A stretch of 64,000 nt of DNA from Lamellibrachia satsuma (lineage: Eukaryota; Annelida; Polychaeta; Sabellida; Siboglinidae), in the NCBI GenBank assembly GCA_033239005.1, contig BSQZ01000109.1, positions 62,001 through 126,000 on the forward strand. The letters run 5' to 3'. Below are positions 1-10,053 of this stretch, piece by piece. How positions within the stretch are numbered: the stretch's first letter is position 1; every line of letters begins with the position of its first letter. Made by a program: the position numbers and the translations under genes. The notes under the pieces were generated by a model, which made no database searches, was not told where the DNA came from, and saw only the letters and a program-made list of their open reading frames with translations.

Positions 1-1170
1 GAAACTGGTACAACACTGACACTACATCCAGACCTGGGGTCAATATTGTATTACACACATCACTACAAGCTTACAACACATTTAGTTTGAGGAGGAACTG
101 GTACAACACTGACACTACATCCAGACCTGGGGTCAATATTGTATTACACACATCACTACAAGCTTACAACACATTTAGTTTGAGGAGGAACTGGTACAAC
201 ACTGACACTACATCCAGACCTGGGGTCAATATTGTATGACACACATCACTACAAGCTTACAACACATTTAGTTTGAGGAGGAACTGGTACAACACTGACA
301 CTACATCCAGACCTGGGGTCAATATTGTATTACACACATCACTACAAGCTTACAACACATTTAGTTTGAGGAGGAACTGGTACAACACTGACACTACATC
401 CAGACCTGGGGTCAATATTGTATTACACATATCACTACAAGCTTACAACACATTTAGTTTGAGGAGAAACTGGTACAACACTGACACTACATCCAGACCT
501 AGGATCAATACTGTATTACACACATCACTGCAAGCTTACAACACATTTAGTTTGAGGAGAAACTGGTACAACACTGACACTACATCCAGACCTAGGATCA
601 ATATTGTATTACACACATCACTACAAGCTTACAACACATTTAGTTTGAGGAGGAACTGATACAACACTGACACTACATCCAGACCTGGGGTGAATATTAT
701 ATTACACACATCACTACAAGCTTACAACACATTTAGTTTGAGGAGAAACTGGTACAACACTGACACTACATCCAGACCTAGGATCAATACTGTATTACAC
801 ACATCACTGCAAGCTTACAACATATTTAGTTTGAGGAGAAACTGGTACAACGCTGACACTACATCCAGACCTGGGGTCAATATTATATTACACACATCAC
901 TACAAGCTTACAACACATTTAATTTGAGGAGAAACTGGTACAACACTGACACTACATCCAGACCTAGGATCAATACTGTATTACACACATCACTACAAGC
1001 TTACAACATATTTAGTTTGAGGAGAAACTGGTACAACACTGACACTACATCCAGACCTGGGGTCAATATTATATTACACACATCACTACAAGCTTACAAC
1101 ACATTTAATTTGAGGAGAAACTGGTACAACACTGACACTACACCCAGACCTGGGGTCAATATTGTATTAC
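1..1170. repeat. 93-bp satellite array, about 12.6 copies
   Basis: Head-to-tail copies of a 93-bp unit containing 'ACATCCAGACCTGGGGTCAA' and 'CAAGCTTACAACACATTTAG'. The array is already running at base 1, so it continues to the left of the window. Copies differ by a few substitutions: GGGGTCAA versus AGGATCAA, and GGAGGAAC versus GGAGAAAC. Because 93 is divisible by three, one frame reads as a 31-residue repeat (RNWYNTDTTSRP...), broken by TGA near 238 and near 658. I see no promoter or domain and treat the frame as a by-product of unit length. Confidence 0.97.
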
Positions 1171-1484
1171 ACAATTTTTTTATCAATTCTAATTCAGTTC
1201 ATAATTGACTCCAGGTCTGGTTACATCACCCTTCAAACTTAGTTAAAGAATAACTGTTGTTTGTTAAAAGTGACATATATATTTCCAAAATTCAGAAACA
1301 CTTGTGTTGCAGCAATGACAACAGTATTGCTGTAGTAGGACCTAAATTTGTCAATCTTGACAGTCCTGTTGACACCAACAGTACATGTGTTGTGACTGTT
1401 AAGTAAGTTGTGGTGTATTTACAAGTACAATGTAATGTTTAGTTTATCATGTCATCTATTTGTCCGGAGGACGGATTCCATGAA

Positions 1485-1880
1485 AGTTGTTCATGATATT
1501 TCTCCATTGGTGTTTGTCCTGCAAAACTTTTTCAAGTTCGGAAACTGTTATACCAAATTCAGACAAGTAGTTTTGGATAAGTTAAGCATACAAATTGGGC
1601 TCACCTCCATCTAATTGTCTCTGATCAGATATGGCTTCAATGAGGGGGCTGTCAATGCTGAATGCAACATACTTTGTTTTGGGTGAGTTGAGATGGAGGG
1701 CAACTGAATTACATGCTGATTCAACTCTGTACAGTAGCCCCTGGGCTTGGTTGATTGTGTTAGAGAGCAGAACAATATCGTCAGCAAATCAGTATCACTT
1801 AGGACCTTTGCAGGGTGCCTTCTGCTATGCTGAGGGGCGAATATAAATCCTGGTGCTGTGTCATCTTCACCTACGACCAT
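1485..1880 (-). pseudogene. Non-LTR retrotransposon reverse transcriptase fragment
   Basis: Read on the minus strand, this gives the catalytic RT motif FADDIVLLSN (1759-1788), preceded in another frame by a segment like SRRHPAKVLSDTD, the usual run-up to this box in LINE polymerases. It is followed by LNSPKTKYVAF and a C-terminal tail with 'SELEKVLQDKHQWRN', resembling the end of such ORFs. A small frameshift separates the run-up from the catalytic box, and stops occur downstream. It is a broken, 5'-truncated fragment with no partner domains nearby. The clade cannot be fixed from so short a piece. Confidence 0.7.
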
Positions 1881-2458
1881 TATTATCTACACTGACACTA
1901 GTATAACTTTCACAGGTATGCCATAGTATAGTTAACATATGTACCCATGCATGGGTATTATGTTAAATGCACAAATGTACGGGACTTAATGTGTATTAGT
2001 CAGGTTATATCTGTGAAATAATTGTAAAACTGTTGTGTTCTGCTACTAGTGATAGGTTAGTAATTGTGAAGTCATAATTTGTTAGTTGTTATTGTATTTC
2101 TTTTGTACCAAATTTATTGCAGTGTGAAACCATATCTGAGTATGTCTTAGAATATGAAAGCAGAAAGTTTGTTATTAATACTGTACGTAGCTTGAGAACA
2201 TTTTCCGTTTGTTCCTTTCTATGAACATTTGACAAACTGTTTCCAGATCAGTCTCCATGCCGTGGTTCATGTTCATCAGGGTGAACCCAGATAGCCGATC
2301 TTCTCCACCATGTTGCGTAGGTGGGTTTTGACCGGTCGCAGGCAGGATAACGAACCCTCTGCCTCACAACTTCCAACAGGAAAAGTGCAACCGATCCTCA
2401 ACAGGGTGCGGATGTTCGGGAAGATGTCTTCATCTGCGTGCTCGAGACATTCAGCCAG
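1881..2458. other. Non-coding, AT-rich stretch
   Basis: No convincing exon, repeat or RNA gene seen. Short open frames near 2310-2500 overlap the start of the neighbouring CR1 fragment and show no domain. Confidence 0.4.
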
Positions 2459-3068
2459 GTTAACAAGATTTAACAAGATTGCCATCCCAAACAACAAATT
2501 CCAGATGGCAAGTGGACAAGGAAGCCATTGGCTTATCGAGAGTCCAACAATTTTCTCATCTATGTGTAGCCCACCCTTATCAAATATCTGTCAATTCTAT
2601 TTTTAAACATATTCACACTACTAGCATTAACACAATCATTTGGCAGTTTGTTCCATTCATTTATCACCCTCTGTGAGAAAGAGTACTTTCTCATGTCCAA
2701 CCTACACTGCTCCTTAACTAATGCTGCTTTGTGTCATCTGGTTCTACTGCCTTCTTTAAGTTTGAAGATCATATTCCTATAAACATCCTCATAACCGTTC
2801 ACTATTTTAAACACTTCTATTTGGTCTCCTCTTAGTCTCCTGGTCTCTAGTGTTGTCAAACCACATTGTAATAAGCGACTCGTAACTGAGGTCTCTCAAT
2901 TCTGGAATCATTTTAGTTGCTTTTTGTTGTATTCTTTCTAGCTTGTCTATGTCCCTTTTTACGATATGGCCTCCATGCTTGAATACAATATTCCAAATGT
3001 GGTCTAACTATTGCTTTGTACAGGGGTACAATTAGCTGTTTCTCCTTATACATGATAGTTCTCCTAAT
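2459..3068 (-). mobile_element. 5'-truncated CR1-like LINE, 3' end only
   Basis: This matches, in reverse orientation, the last ~600 bp of the CR1-like elements at 16930-20068 and 50139-52790. It begins (plus coordinates) with the reverse complement of the family tail, two 10-bp units of AATCTTGTTA, then the 3' UTR, then the C-terminal coding part (equivalents of MFKNRIDRY, RGDQIEVFKI and PLYKAIVRPHLEY). Frameshifts and stops break the frame. Truncation at the 5' side and retention of the tail are typical of target-primed reverse transcription. Confidence 0.9.
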
Positions 3069-3477
3069 ATAGCATAAGCTATATCATATATAATTGTTTA
3101 TACATTAGTACAGCTTTCAAATGTTCAATAACTAAGGTTGTATTTGAATTAGGATTATGCTATCAATGCATTAATTGTTATGATTGTTAGTTGATATTAT
3201 AAAAGTCTCATTATGACTACCCTCTCGGTGTCTGTAAGAATGGATTGGAATGTTTGTATATCACAACAAAATGTTAATTTTATGTTTTCTAAAGCTATGT
3301 TACACGGCTACGCTGTATTTATGTATACATAATGATATTACACAGTATTTTTGTACGTTCAACTATACTCAGGTAAAAACTTATTGTAACTTTACATTGT
3401 GAAACATATTTGAAATAAAATGAATATTTTTTATTATAAATATGTTCGTTTTTTGAAGGTTTGGAACACACTGGAAT
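3069..3477. other. Unassigned AT-rich spacer
   Basis: Nothing recognised between the LINE fragment and the 22-bp array. Confidence 0.4.
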
Positions 3478-3750
3478 ATGTTTGGGGTAATGTTGGCGAA
3501 TGGTTGGGGTAACGTTGGCAGATGGTTGGGGCAACATTGGCTGGTGGTTGGGGCAATGTTGGCTGATGGTTGGGGCAATGTTGGCTGATGGTTGGGACAA
3601 CGTTGGATGATGTTTGGAATAACGTTGGCGGATGGTTGGGGCAACGTTGGTTGATGGTTGGGGCAACGTTGGATGATGGTTGGGATAACGTTGGCGGATG
3701 GTTGGGATAACGTTGGCAGATGGTTGGGGTAACGTTGGTACTATGTATGC
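3478..3750. repeat. 22-bp minisatellite (GTTGG-rich)
   Basis: About twelve copies of a 22-bp unit built on 'GATGGTTGGGGCAACGTTGG', decaying to the right up to about 3830 into related words (ACGTTGGGCCAACAATAG). The period is not a multiple of three and the unit has no stop on the minus strand, so all three minus frames stay open. I read these as repeat artefacts, not proteins. Confidence 0.92.
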
Positions 3751-5125
3751 TGTTGACGTTGGTGCAACGTTGGGCCAACAATAGTTGCTGCTGTTGCACC
3801 GACGGTTGGCACATGGTTGGCTGGATGTCACTGATAGCTGGGTTAAGTATCTCATCAAAAGTCTGCACCATGACAATATTTGCTATTTTTCAAAACCCAA
3901 CGACTATCAGTAGTGTAATTATTTTAGGCTTTGGGAAATGTCATGCTTAGAATCACATTATCCATTGTTGTCTTAGACGCCTCTGTTCCTATTCTTTACC
4001 AGGACAGAATTTTGGAAAACATCCGACTTGTCCACGTAGTCCACCAAACCAACATATTTTAGAATACACTGTTTTAAATCCATGGGTGGATCCAGGGGGT
4101 CCATCAGGTGCCCGGGGACCCCCTTTATTTCGGCCGGATTGTTTTCATCAAGTCAGGACTGAGTGATTTCCAATGTGTCAGAATTGTTAAATTTCAATGT
4201 TTCTGTGACTGCTCTCATGCTTCTAGTTGATAAGAGACAAGGCATACTGCTCGATTTCGATACGCCACCATAAAGGGTGCTTGTGCAAAATAGCTGCCTG
4301 CTCCCTCATCAACTGGTGCCATACCCCCTAATTTTGAAACAAATTCAATTTTGGCATCCGCTCTGTACCATGCTATTCGTGATTGTTACTGCTGTCTGCA
4401 TTTTCCAAGCAAATTGTTCACTTTTCTTATCAACCTGTGTTTATAGGAATGGTGATATCTTCTGTAAACCACTTCAGGGTTAGGGTTAGCTAGGGATGGG
4501 GTTATCCAAGGATGGGGTAGCTAGAGATGGGGTTAGCTACGGTTTGGGTTGCACACCTTCATTTCCTTGTGCCCAGGCACTTAAAAAACTGCACACAACA
4601 TGAAATGCGTATTGAGGCGTGGTGAATAGACATGAAATGCAAAAAAGTACTTATTTTAAGTGTTTAGCTTATGATAAACTCTTTCACACAATTTTAACAC
4701 ATGGAAAATGGTGTTTATTAACAATTAAATATCTTATTAAACATAAAATTGCATAACATCAGCTGATGCACATCAAACGTTACAGCACAACATTAAAATG
4801 TATATTTATTTGACATTTTTGTTACATAGTAGGTCAGTTATAGGACATCTCCTAAAAGAGACGGTTATAAAGTTTAAATAATAGCGGCGTTTATTAAATA
4901 ATGATATTGCTGACTAGATGAAATCAATAAAAAATATATAATAATATAATATTAACTAGCATGAAACTGACAATTTTCTAAATGAAAACACACTATATGG
5001 GGCAGGTTAGCAGCCTTTTTTATTTATTTATTTTCGAAAAAATTACCCCTCATATTATTGGAATTGCAAATTATAAAAATTATAAGAAATGTGTTATAAC
5101 AAACTAATAATTTCATCCAAATTAC
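3751..5125. other. Mostly unassigned region
   Basis: No domain-bearing frame found. Around 4475-4545 there are about four imperfect copies of a 16- to 17-bp unit like GCTAGGGATGGGGTTA next to two TTAGGG words. The stretch 4080-4140 (GGATCC plus a G/C-rich palindromic run) looks like the end of a dispersed element, but I could not find its partner. Confidence 0.35.
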
Positions 5126-5282
5126 CTGTAATATCAACAATTAAGCTAACAACAACGACCAAAACATAAGCATATCGAAATGTTATAGCCGTGCTGTGGC
5201 CATGACGTCTGTTTACTTGGCAAGATCCCACTAGCGAGACGACAGGGTTCAGCCTACTGTTACGTTTCCCATTGGCGACCAT
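5126..5282 (-). CDS. Possible first exon with a membrane anchor
   Basis: On the minus strand an ATG in good context (AACATGG, at 5282-5280) opens a frame starting MVANGKRNSR and ending in a hydrophobic run (YAYVLVVVVSLIVDI) that could be a signal anchor. The frame meets a plausible donor (ACAG|GTAATT) at 5126/5125, and read through it stops at 5094. No downstream exon was found to the left. It could be a genuine 5' exon or chance; no family is recognised. Confidence 0.25.
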
Positions 5283-5674
5283 GTTAACGTTTTGCACGAT
5301 TATAAGAAAACGGGACCATCAAAAATTGTGAAACTTCTTACCTGCCGTTGTCATCTCATTGACATGCTGATTGAGTTTAGTCAAAGTCTCATACTTCTAA
5401 CTCATTTAAAATGCCTGAACGTGCCATACCCGTAAATTTTTTTTTCAATTTCTGCTTGAATTACTACGCACACGTGCCTTGTGGCGAACAAATTGCCAAA
5501 AATCCTTCCGCCTATTGAAATCATCTAAAAATCCACATTTACACTGTCAGCATGTTCTACCAGCAAACTTGCCAATGTGTCTGCCCAAATGCAGTTATGT
5601 CAAATGATATGATTTTTTGAAAATTACACATCTAAAATTACTGTGCCCTACATTCGGAAGTCTAACTGAGGCAT

Positions 5675-5990
5675 GATCCCGACACCCGTGTTGCGAAGAA
5701 AGACGGTCGCGACTACCGCAGCAGTCCGCCAGAACGACGGCAGAGCGCAGATTCGTCTCTGCACCGCATGACGGCCGGAGTCGGCGTGAGATTGTAAATG
5801 GACCCCCGTGGTAAATGGCCCCCAGTACATTTTCCACCGTGAAGAATGGACCGGGGTCCATATACCACGTTGAAAATGGACCCCAGTCCATTTTTCACGG
5901 TGGAACATGCACCGTGGTAAATGGACCCCGGTCCATTTGATGCTGTGGAAAATAGATCCACATAAAATGGATCCAATAGGTTATTACTGT
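5675..5990 (+). repeat. Partial copy of shared module M plus palindromic GGACC repeats
   Basis: Bases 5675-5795 match the right half of a module found also at 7067-7275, 12420-12571 and 31895-32045 (shared word TTGCGAAGAAAGACGGTCG). From 5795 to about 5945 follow alternating direct and inverted copies of a motif such as AAATGGACCCCGGTCCATTT, able to form hairpins. The same transition, module M followed by GTAAATGGACCC, occurs at 7255-7275 inside element B. Confidence 0.75.
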
Positions 5991-6022
5991 AACAAAGAAA
6001 TCCACTTCAATCGATGAATTAA

Positions 6023-6087
6023 GTTTATTCTGAGAAGGAAATGGCGATGATTCACAAGGAGGCTGCAGCAGCCGGCAACACGGGGTC
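6023..6087 (+). pseudogene. gag: 5' piece of element A gag, split by element B
   Basis: A short open stretch after TAA (6020-6022) ends exactly at the left target-site copy of element B. Its reading frame resumes without loss at the right copy (10179-10183) and runs into an obvious SCAN/Gmr1-like Gypsy capsid. The translated piece (EKEMAMIHKEAAAA region) is the alanine/glutamate-rich helix that usually precedes the capsid in this gag family. The true start codon of element A gag is not identified, since the frame is closed upstream at 6020. Confidence 0.7.
6083..6087. other. Left target-site duplication of element B (GGGTC)
   Basis: GGGTC directly precedes the 5' LTR and is repeated directly after the 3' LTR at 10179-10183. 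Five bases is the usual duplication length for Ty3/Gypsy integrases. Confidence 0.92.
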
Positions 6088-6212
6088 TGTAATATTCAAC
6101 GTGACAATACCGTCTTACAGCGACCGCACATGTTGACGACTAGCGACAAGTCGTCAATGAACATATCGAGTTACCACACTGCCATTCCTGTGTCGAGTCG
6201 TGATCTGTTACA
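6088..6212 (+). repeat. 5' LTR of element B
   Basis: This 125-bp sequence begins with TG and ends with CA and matches 10054-10178 with about eight differences. It is short for a Gypsy LTR. A possible TATA-like or poly(A) signal is not obvious. Confidence 0.92.
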
Positions 6213-6230
6213 TGGTGTCTAGAAGTTGCT
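6213..6230 (+). promoter_or_regulatory. Putative primer-binding site of element B
   Basis: TGGTGTCTAGAAGTTGCT starts at the first base after the 5' LTR. A TGG start complementary to a tRNA 3' CCA end is the expected arrangement. The tRNA species is not determined. Confidence 0.6.
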
Positions 6231-6533
6231 CTAAAATAATGTTAACAGTTGTTTTAGAGACCGAAACAACGGACTGTGATGTGTAAGATCCAGGCACCGT
6301 CTGGTGTAAAGACGGAAGGAACCCGCCGACCATTCGCCGAAAGATGACTTTGGAAATTCGCAACAAGGCATCGCACGGTGATCGACCAAGTCGCGCGTCT
6401 CCAGCATCCTTGACCGGGGGATGACCGGGGCGGCTAGAATGACCGCAGACTCCGCGGTAGAGCACAGCGTCTATACGCAGTGAGTGTTTGGTTACCGGAG
6501 AACGACAAACTGTGTCGGAAACGGGCTGTCAAC

Positions 6534-6860
6534 ATGGCAAACGCCGGCGAAAAACCTTGCATGAATTGGCAAGCGGCTAATCTAGACAAGGAATGGCGAC
6601 TCTTCAAAGAGCACTGTGAGTTTACGTTCAAGAGTCCGCTCGCAACGAACACTGAAGGTCAGAAGGTAAACTAGCTGATGACGTACATCAGTGACAAGGG
6701 CCGTGAGATATACGAGACCTTCACTTGGACGCCAGCGACGGACGACGGTCCGGCATAGGACGCAACTGTCACTTTCAACCGACGAATACAAGATCCAAGA
6801 GAAAAGTTCGACAACTTTGTTACGGATCTGCTCATTCCGTTGCCGTTGAGTCTCAAGAAA
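6534..6860 (+). pseudogene. gag: Gypsy gag remnant (element B)
   Basis: The first ATG of the frame (6534) opens a product with the pattern W..ANLDKEWRLFKEHCEF, then, after a stop at 6672, LMTYISDKGREIYETFTWTP, and after another stop, PREKFDNFVTDLL. These blocks in this order are characteristic of animal Ty3/Gypsy gag proteins (the type annotated near K02A2.6-like polyproteins). At least two in-frame stops and a shortened middle make it non-functional. It runs directly into a 35-bp array whose first copy is still in gag. Confidence 0.85.
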
Positions 6861-6864
6861 GTCA

Positions 6865-7066
6865 GTGAGGATCTCCCAGTACTTCTGCCAGTGGATCCAG
6901 TGAGGATCTCCCAGTACTTCTGCCAGGGGATCCAGTGACGATCTCCCAGTACTTCTGCCAGGGGATCCAGTGACGATCTCCCAGTACTTCTGCCAGGGGA
7001 TCCAGTGACGATCTCCCAGTACTTCTGCCAGGGAATCCAGTGAGGATCTCCCAGTACTTCTGCCAG
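6865..7066 (+). repeat. 35-bp minisatellite inside element B gag
   Basis: Copies start at 6865, 6900, 6935, 6970, 7005 and 7040 (last one partial), with core GATCTCCCAGTACTTCTGCC. The array lies between gag sequence on the left and module M on the right, and the boundary to M falls within GCCAGGCAGG, a short microhomology. Confidence 0.95.
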
Positions 7067-7275
7067 GCAGGCTGGAGACCTAGTCGAGGTGCGCAGCGAC
7101 TATCGAAGCTGCGAGGCGACGTCAAAACGTCACTAGCGAGAGACACCCGTGTTGCGAAGAAAGACGGTCGCGACTACTGCAGCAATCCGCCAGAACTACG
7201 GCAGAGCGCAGAATCGTCGCTGCACTACGTGGGCGACATGACGGCCGGAGCCGGCGTGAGATTGTAAATGGACCC
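7067..7275 (+). repeat. Module M, full-length copy in element B
   Basis: This begins GCAGGCTGGAGACCTAGTCG, includes TTGCGAAGAAAGACGGTCG, and ends near GTAAATGGACCC. The same sequence is at 12420-12571 and 31895-32045 (elements A and A'), and the right half is at 5675-5795. In one frame it reads GDLVEVRSDYRS...VAKKDGRDYRSS, weakly like an integrase C-terminal region, though this is only an impression. It occupies the place where gag-pol sequence should be. Confidence 0.8.
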
Positions 7276-7651
7276 CCCCCCACGGTGAATTACGTGGGAC
7301 CAGGGCTTGGAACAAGATCCAGAGAAAATACGAGCAGTACGTAAAATGCCAGTTCACCAAAGCAAGGAAGACGTAAGCAGATTTCTTGGATTTGTCCATT
7401 ATCTATAGAAATTCATCCCGAACATGAGTAGAGTTGACGCCTCACTTCGGGATGTGATGAAACAAGACGTCGATTTCCACTGGGATAAGTCACAACAGAG
7501 AAGCTTCGAAGAGCTGAAGGAACTTTGTTGCAGTGTGCCAGTGTTGGCGTATTACGATGTCACAAAAGATGTCACAATACAGTGTGATGTGAGTAGCTAC
7601 GGACTAAGAGGTGTTCTCCTACAAGAAAGTCGTCCAGTAGCGTACACGGGA

Positions 7652-8074
7652 GCGCTCACCCCCACACGTCGAGAGCACTCACTCCCACACGTCGGAGCGC
7701 TCACTCCCACACGTCGGAGCGCTCACCCCCACACGTCGAGAGCACTCACTCCCACACGTCGAGAGCGCTCACTCCCACACGTCGGAGCGCTCACTCCCAC
7801 ACGTCGGAGCACTCACTCCCACACGTCGAGAGCGCTCACTCCCACACGTCGAGAGCACTCACTCCCACACGTCGAGAGCACTCACTCCCACACGTCGAGA
7901 GCGCTCACTCCCACACGTCGAGAGCACTCACTCCCACACGTCGAGAGCGCTCACTCCCACACGTCGAGAGCACTCACTCCCACACGTCGAGAGCACTCAC
8001 TCCCACACGTCGAGAGCGCTCACTCCCACACGTCGAGAGCGCTCACTCCCACACGTCGAGAGCGCTCACTCCCA
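7652..8074 (+). repeat. 22/23-bp minisatellite inside RNase H
   Basis: About 19 copies of a 22-23-bp unit with core GCTCACTCCCACACGTCGAG. The unit is the RNase H codons for the ALTPT segment, a normally single-copy stretch that precedes the glutamate-containing helix. Domain sequence is recognisable on both sides. Mixed unit lengths rotate the frame through ALTPTRR, SLPHV and HSHTSR readings. Confidence 0.93.
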
Positions 8075-8260
8075 CAGAGAAGTTGTACGCTTAAGAAAAG
8101 TTAGTTATTGTCCATAGCTGCTAGAAATTCCACTTCTACAACTTTGGAAAATCAACCACAGTTGAAAGCGATCACAAACCACTTCAGGCTATAATTATTA
8201 AGCACAAAGCCACTGCTTTCAGCGCCCACGAGGCTACAAGCAATGTTGCTAAGACAGCAA

Positions 8261-8330
8261 CCGTACGACCTGAACGTGACATACAAGCCGGGCAACCGTA
8301 CGACCTGAACGTGACGTAGAAGCCGGGCAA
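8261..8330 (+). repeat. 35-bp direct duplication in RNase H
   Basis: Two adjacent 35-bp copies (8261-8295 and 8296-8330) starting CCGTACGACCTGAACGTGAC. They duplicate the coding part PYDLNVTYKPG, seen once in related elements. Confidence 0.93.
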
Positions 8331-8422
8331 GGAAATCTCCATAGGAGATGCACTGAGTCGTGCTCACCTGCCGGACACAGTACCTGATACTGAGCCTGTC
8401 GTGGTCAATATGATCAACTTCT

Positions 8423-8518
8423 TCGCCGTAACACGTACACGACACATCGCCGTAACACGTACACGATACATCGCCGTAACACGTACACGATACATCGCCG
8501 TAACACGTACACGATACA
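8423..8518 (+). repeat. 24-bp repeat, four copies, in pol tail
   Basis: Starts at about 8425, 8449, 8473 and 8497, with unit core GCCGTAACACGTACACGATA. It encodes an in-frame 8-residue repeat (AVTRTRYI). Pol tail sequence resumes at YKQFQECTADEL. Confidence 0.93.
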
Positions 8519-8982
8519 AACAGTTCCAGGAATGTACAGCTGACGAACTGAACGAGCTGCACGCCATGATCCTCAATGGCTGGCCGGATGCTAAGGTGGA
8601 GACATCGCACGCAGTCCGAATGTACTGGACAATACGTGACGAACTCTCCGTGTCTGACGGTGTAGACATGAGAATCGTGGTAATGATAATGATTTATTGT
8701 CTTCACGATGATACAGTCCATATACACATGATACATAGCATATATCAACGAAGACAATGGAAAAGAAGCAATATAGCTTATAATTCCTTGTTTACATAAT
8801 TCATTAATGTACAGTGCATCGTGCAGCAGTGCAGAACTGTTAGAACAAGTGCAGTGTAATCAGATTGAAGTATACTAGGACATCTCCATATGTATTACAT
8901 TTCATGACGTACATCATTCACAAGTTGACAGTTGTACTACAAGTTCACCACAATAAAACTAGATCAGTTGTTATGTGTATAT

Positions 8983-8983
8983 G

Positions 8984-9031
<48 letters not shown>

Positions 9032-9095
9032 TGTATGTATGTATGTATGTATGTATGTATGTATGTATGTATGTATGTATGTATGTATGTATGTA
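8983..9095. repeat. (TA)n then (TGTA)n microsatellite
   Basis: TA repeats at about 8983-9003 are followed by about 22 units of GTAT. It abuts the 3' side of the minus-strand LINE at 9104-9905, so on that strand it reads as a CATA-type tail and may be the simple-repeat terminus of that element. Confidence 0.95.
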
Positions 9096-9103
9096 CTTCA
9101 CAA

Positions 9104-9905
9104 TATAAATTGTTCGTAATAAGTATATATTAGCTGTATGAAACTACTACCGTCTATTAGAATTTAGCATTCATACATTCACCAAGAATAAGTGCTTTGA
9201 TTCTCTTTTTAAAGGCTTGAAGCGATGTGCAATCTTCAAAATGATTTTTTATCACTGTAGTATTCCAGTATTTGGAACCAGTATATGCCAATGTATTTTG
9301 TCTGATTTTTTTTTATAGCAATATGGTATTTTATAAGTTGTTCCTTGCCTTGTGTTATGACTATGTGGAAAGACATTTAAAGTATTTGTGTTTATACATA
9401 AAGTCACAACATGTGTACTTGTTTATTTGATAGATGTAATTTTTTTTATAAAAATAATGGCTGAGTGTGATTTCTGAAACCCACTTGATTAATTATACAT
9501 ACTAATATTTTCTGTAATACATGAATTTTGGACAGGTATATCTTTGGGGCTCTTCCCCATACTATATTACAATAAGTGATGTATGGATAAATAAAAGAAT
9601 AATATAAATTTGTCAGAATTTTCGTGTCCAGCTTGTATTTTACCTTATTAATTATGCCAATACTCTTTGATATTTTGTTACATATATGTTTTATATGTTC
9701 ACTCCAGTTTAGTTTTTTATCTATTACTATTCCTAGAAAGTTTGTATAATTCACAGTATGTGTTTTTTAGATGTTTAATGAAAGTTTATTAGTTTTAAGC
9801 CATATTGTTAGATTTTTTATTCAATGTTTAAGTCGTTTTCCATTTTTTCAAAGTTTTCCCCTTGTATGAAGAAATTTTTTTCATCTGCAAACATAATAGG
9901 AAATG
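9104..9905 (-). pseudogene. LINE RT C-terminal fragment nested in element B
   Basis: Minus-strand reading gives MFADE (the RT catalytic box with the second Asp read as Glu, 9880-9894), then FLGIVIDKKLNWSEHI, ISKSIGIINK, YPYITYCNIVWG, HVLQKILV and, near 9170-9240, FKKRIKALILGE followed by a stop. This order is the palm-to-thumb and C-terminal region of Jockey/CR1-group polymerases. It is 5'-truncated and has stops upstream of the FLG motif. It is the third level of nesting here. Confidence 0.85.
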
Positions 9906-10040
9906 TAACTTGGTAAACTTACTTGGTAAACGCTGTCACACAAGTAGACACGACACGACTGTATACATTCAAACTTATCAACGATTTATGAATTGTAAGG
10001 CCATACATTTTGTTTTGACGGTACAGATTATTTTTCTTTG

Positions 10041-10053
10041 AAAGAAAGGGAGA
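10041..10053 (+). other. Polypurine tract of element B
   Basis: AAAGAAAGGGAGA lies immediately before the TG of the 3' LTR, the expected plus-strand primer position. Confidence 0.85.

Larger units (their letters stand above)
7304..8670 (+). pseudogene. pol: Gypsy pol remnant: RT connection, RNase H and tail
   Basis: The product starts with GLEQDPEKIRAVRKMP and SRFLGFVHYL (then stop TAG at 7405), continues with the conserved hinge FHWD..Q..FEELKELC..VPVLAYYDV, and then the first RNase H aspartate block TIQCDVSSYGLRGVLLQ. At ALTPT it dissolves into a 23-bp array, and after it resumes as EKLYA, VESDHKPLQAI, RLQAMLLRQQPYDLNV and GDALSRAHLPD, the remaining RNase H landmarks. Then comes a linker ending near WTIRDELSVSDG. 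Stops, a frameshift near 8220 and three internal tandem duplications make it dead. RT catalytic motifs and integrase are absent. Confidence 0.9.

Noticed and set aside
3319..3876. Proline/asparagine-rich protein on the minus strand
   Set aside because: Product of the stop-free 22-bp repeat; all three minus frames are open.
4478..4496. Telomere repeat (TTAGGG)
   Set aside because: Only two copies within another short repeat; no extended tract.
8401..8799. Independent gene MVNMINFFAVTRTRH...
   Set aside because: It is the tail of the element B pol remnant with a 24-bp array inserted.
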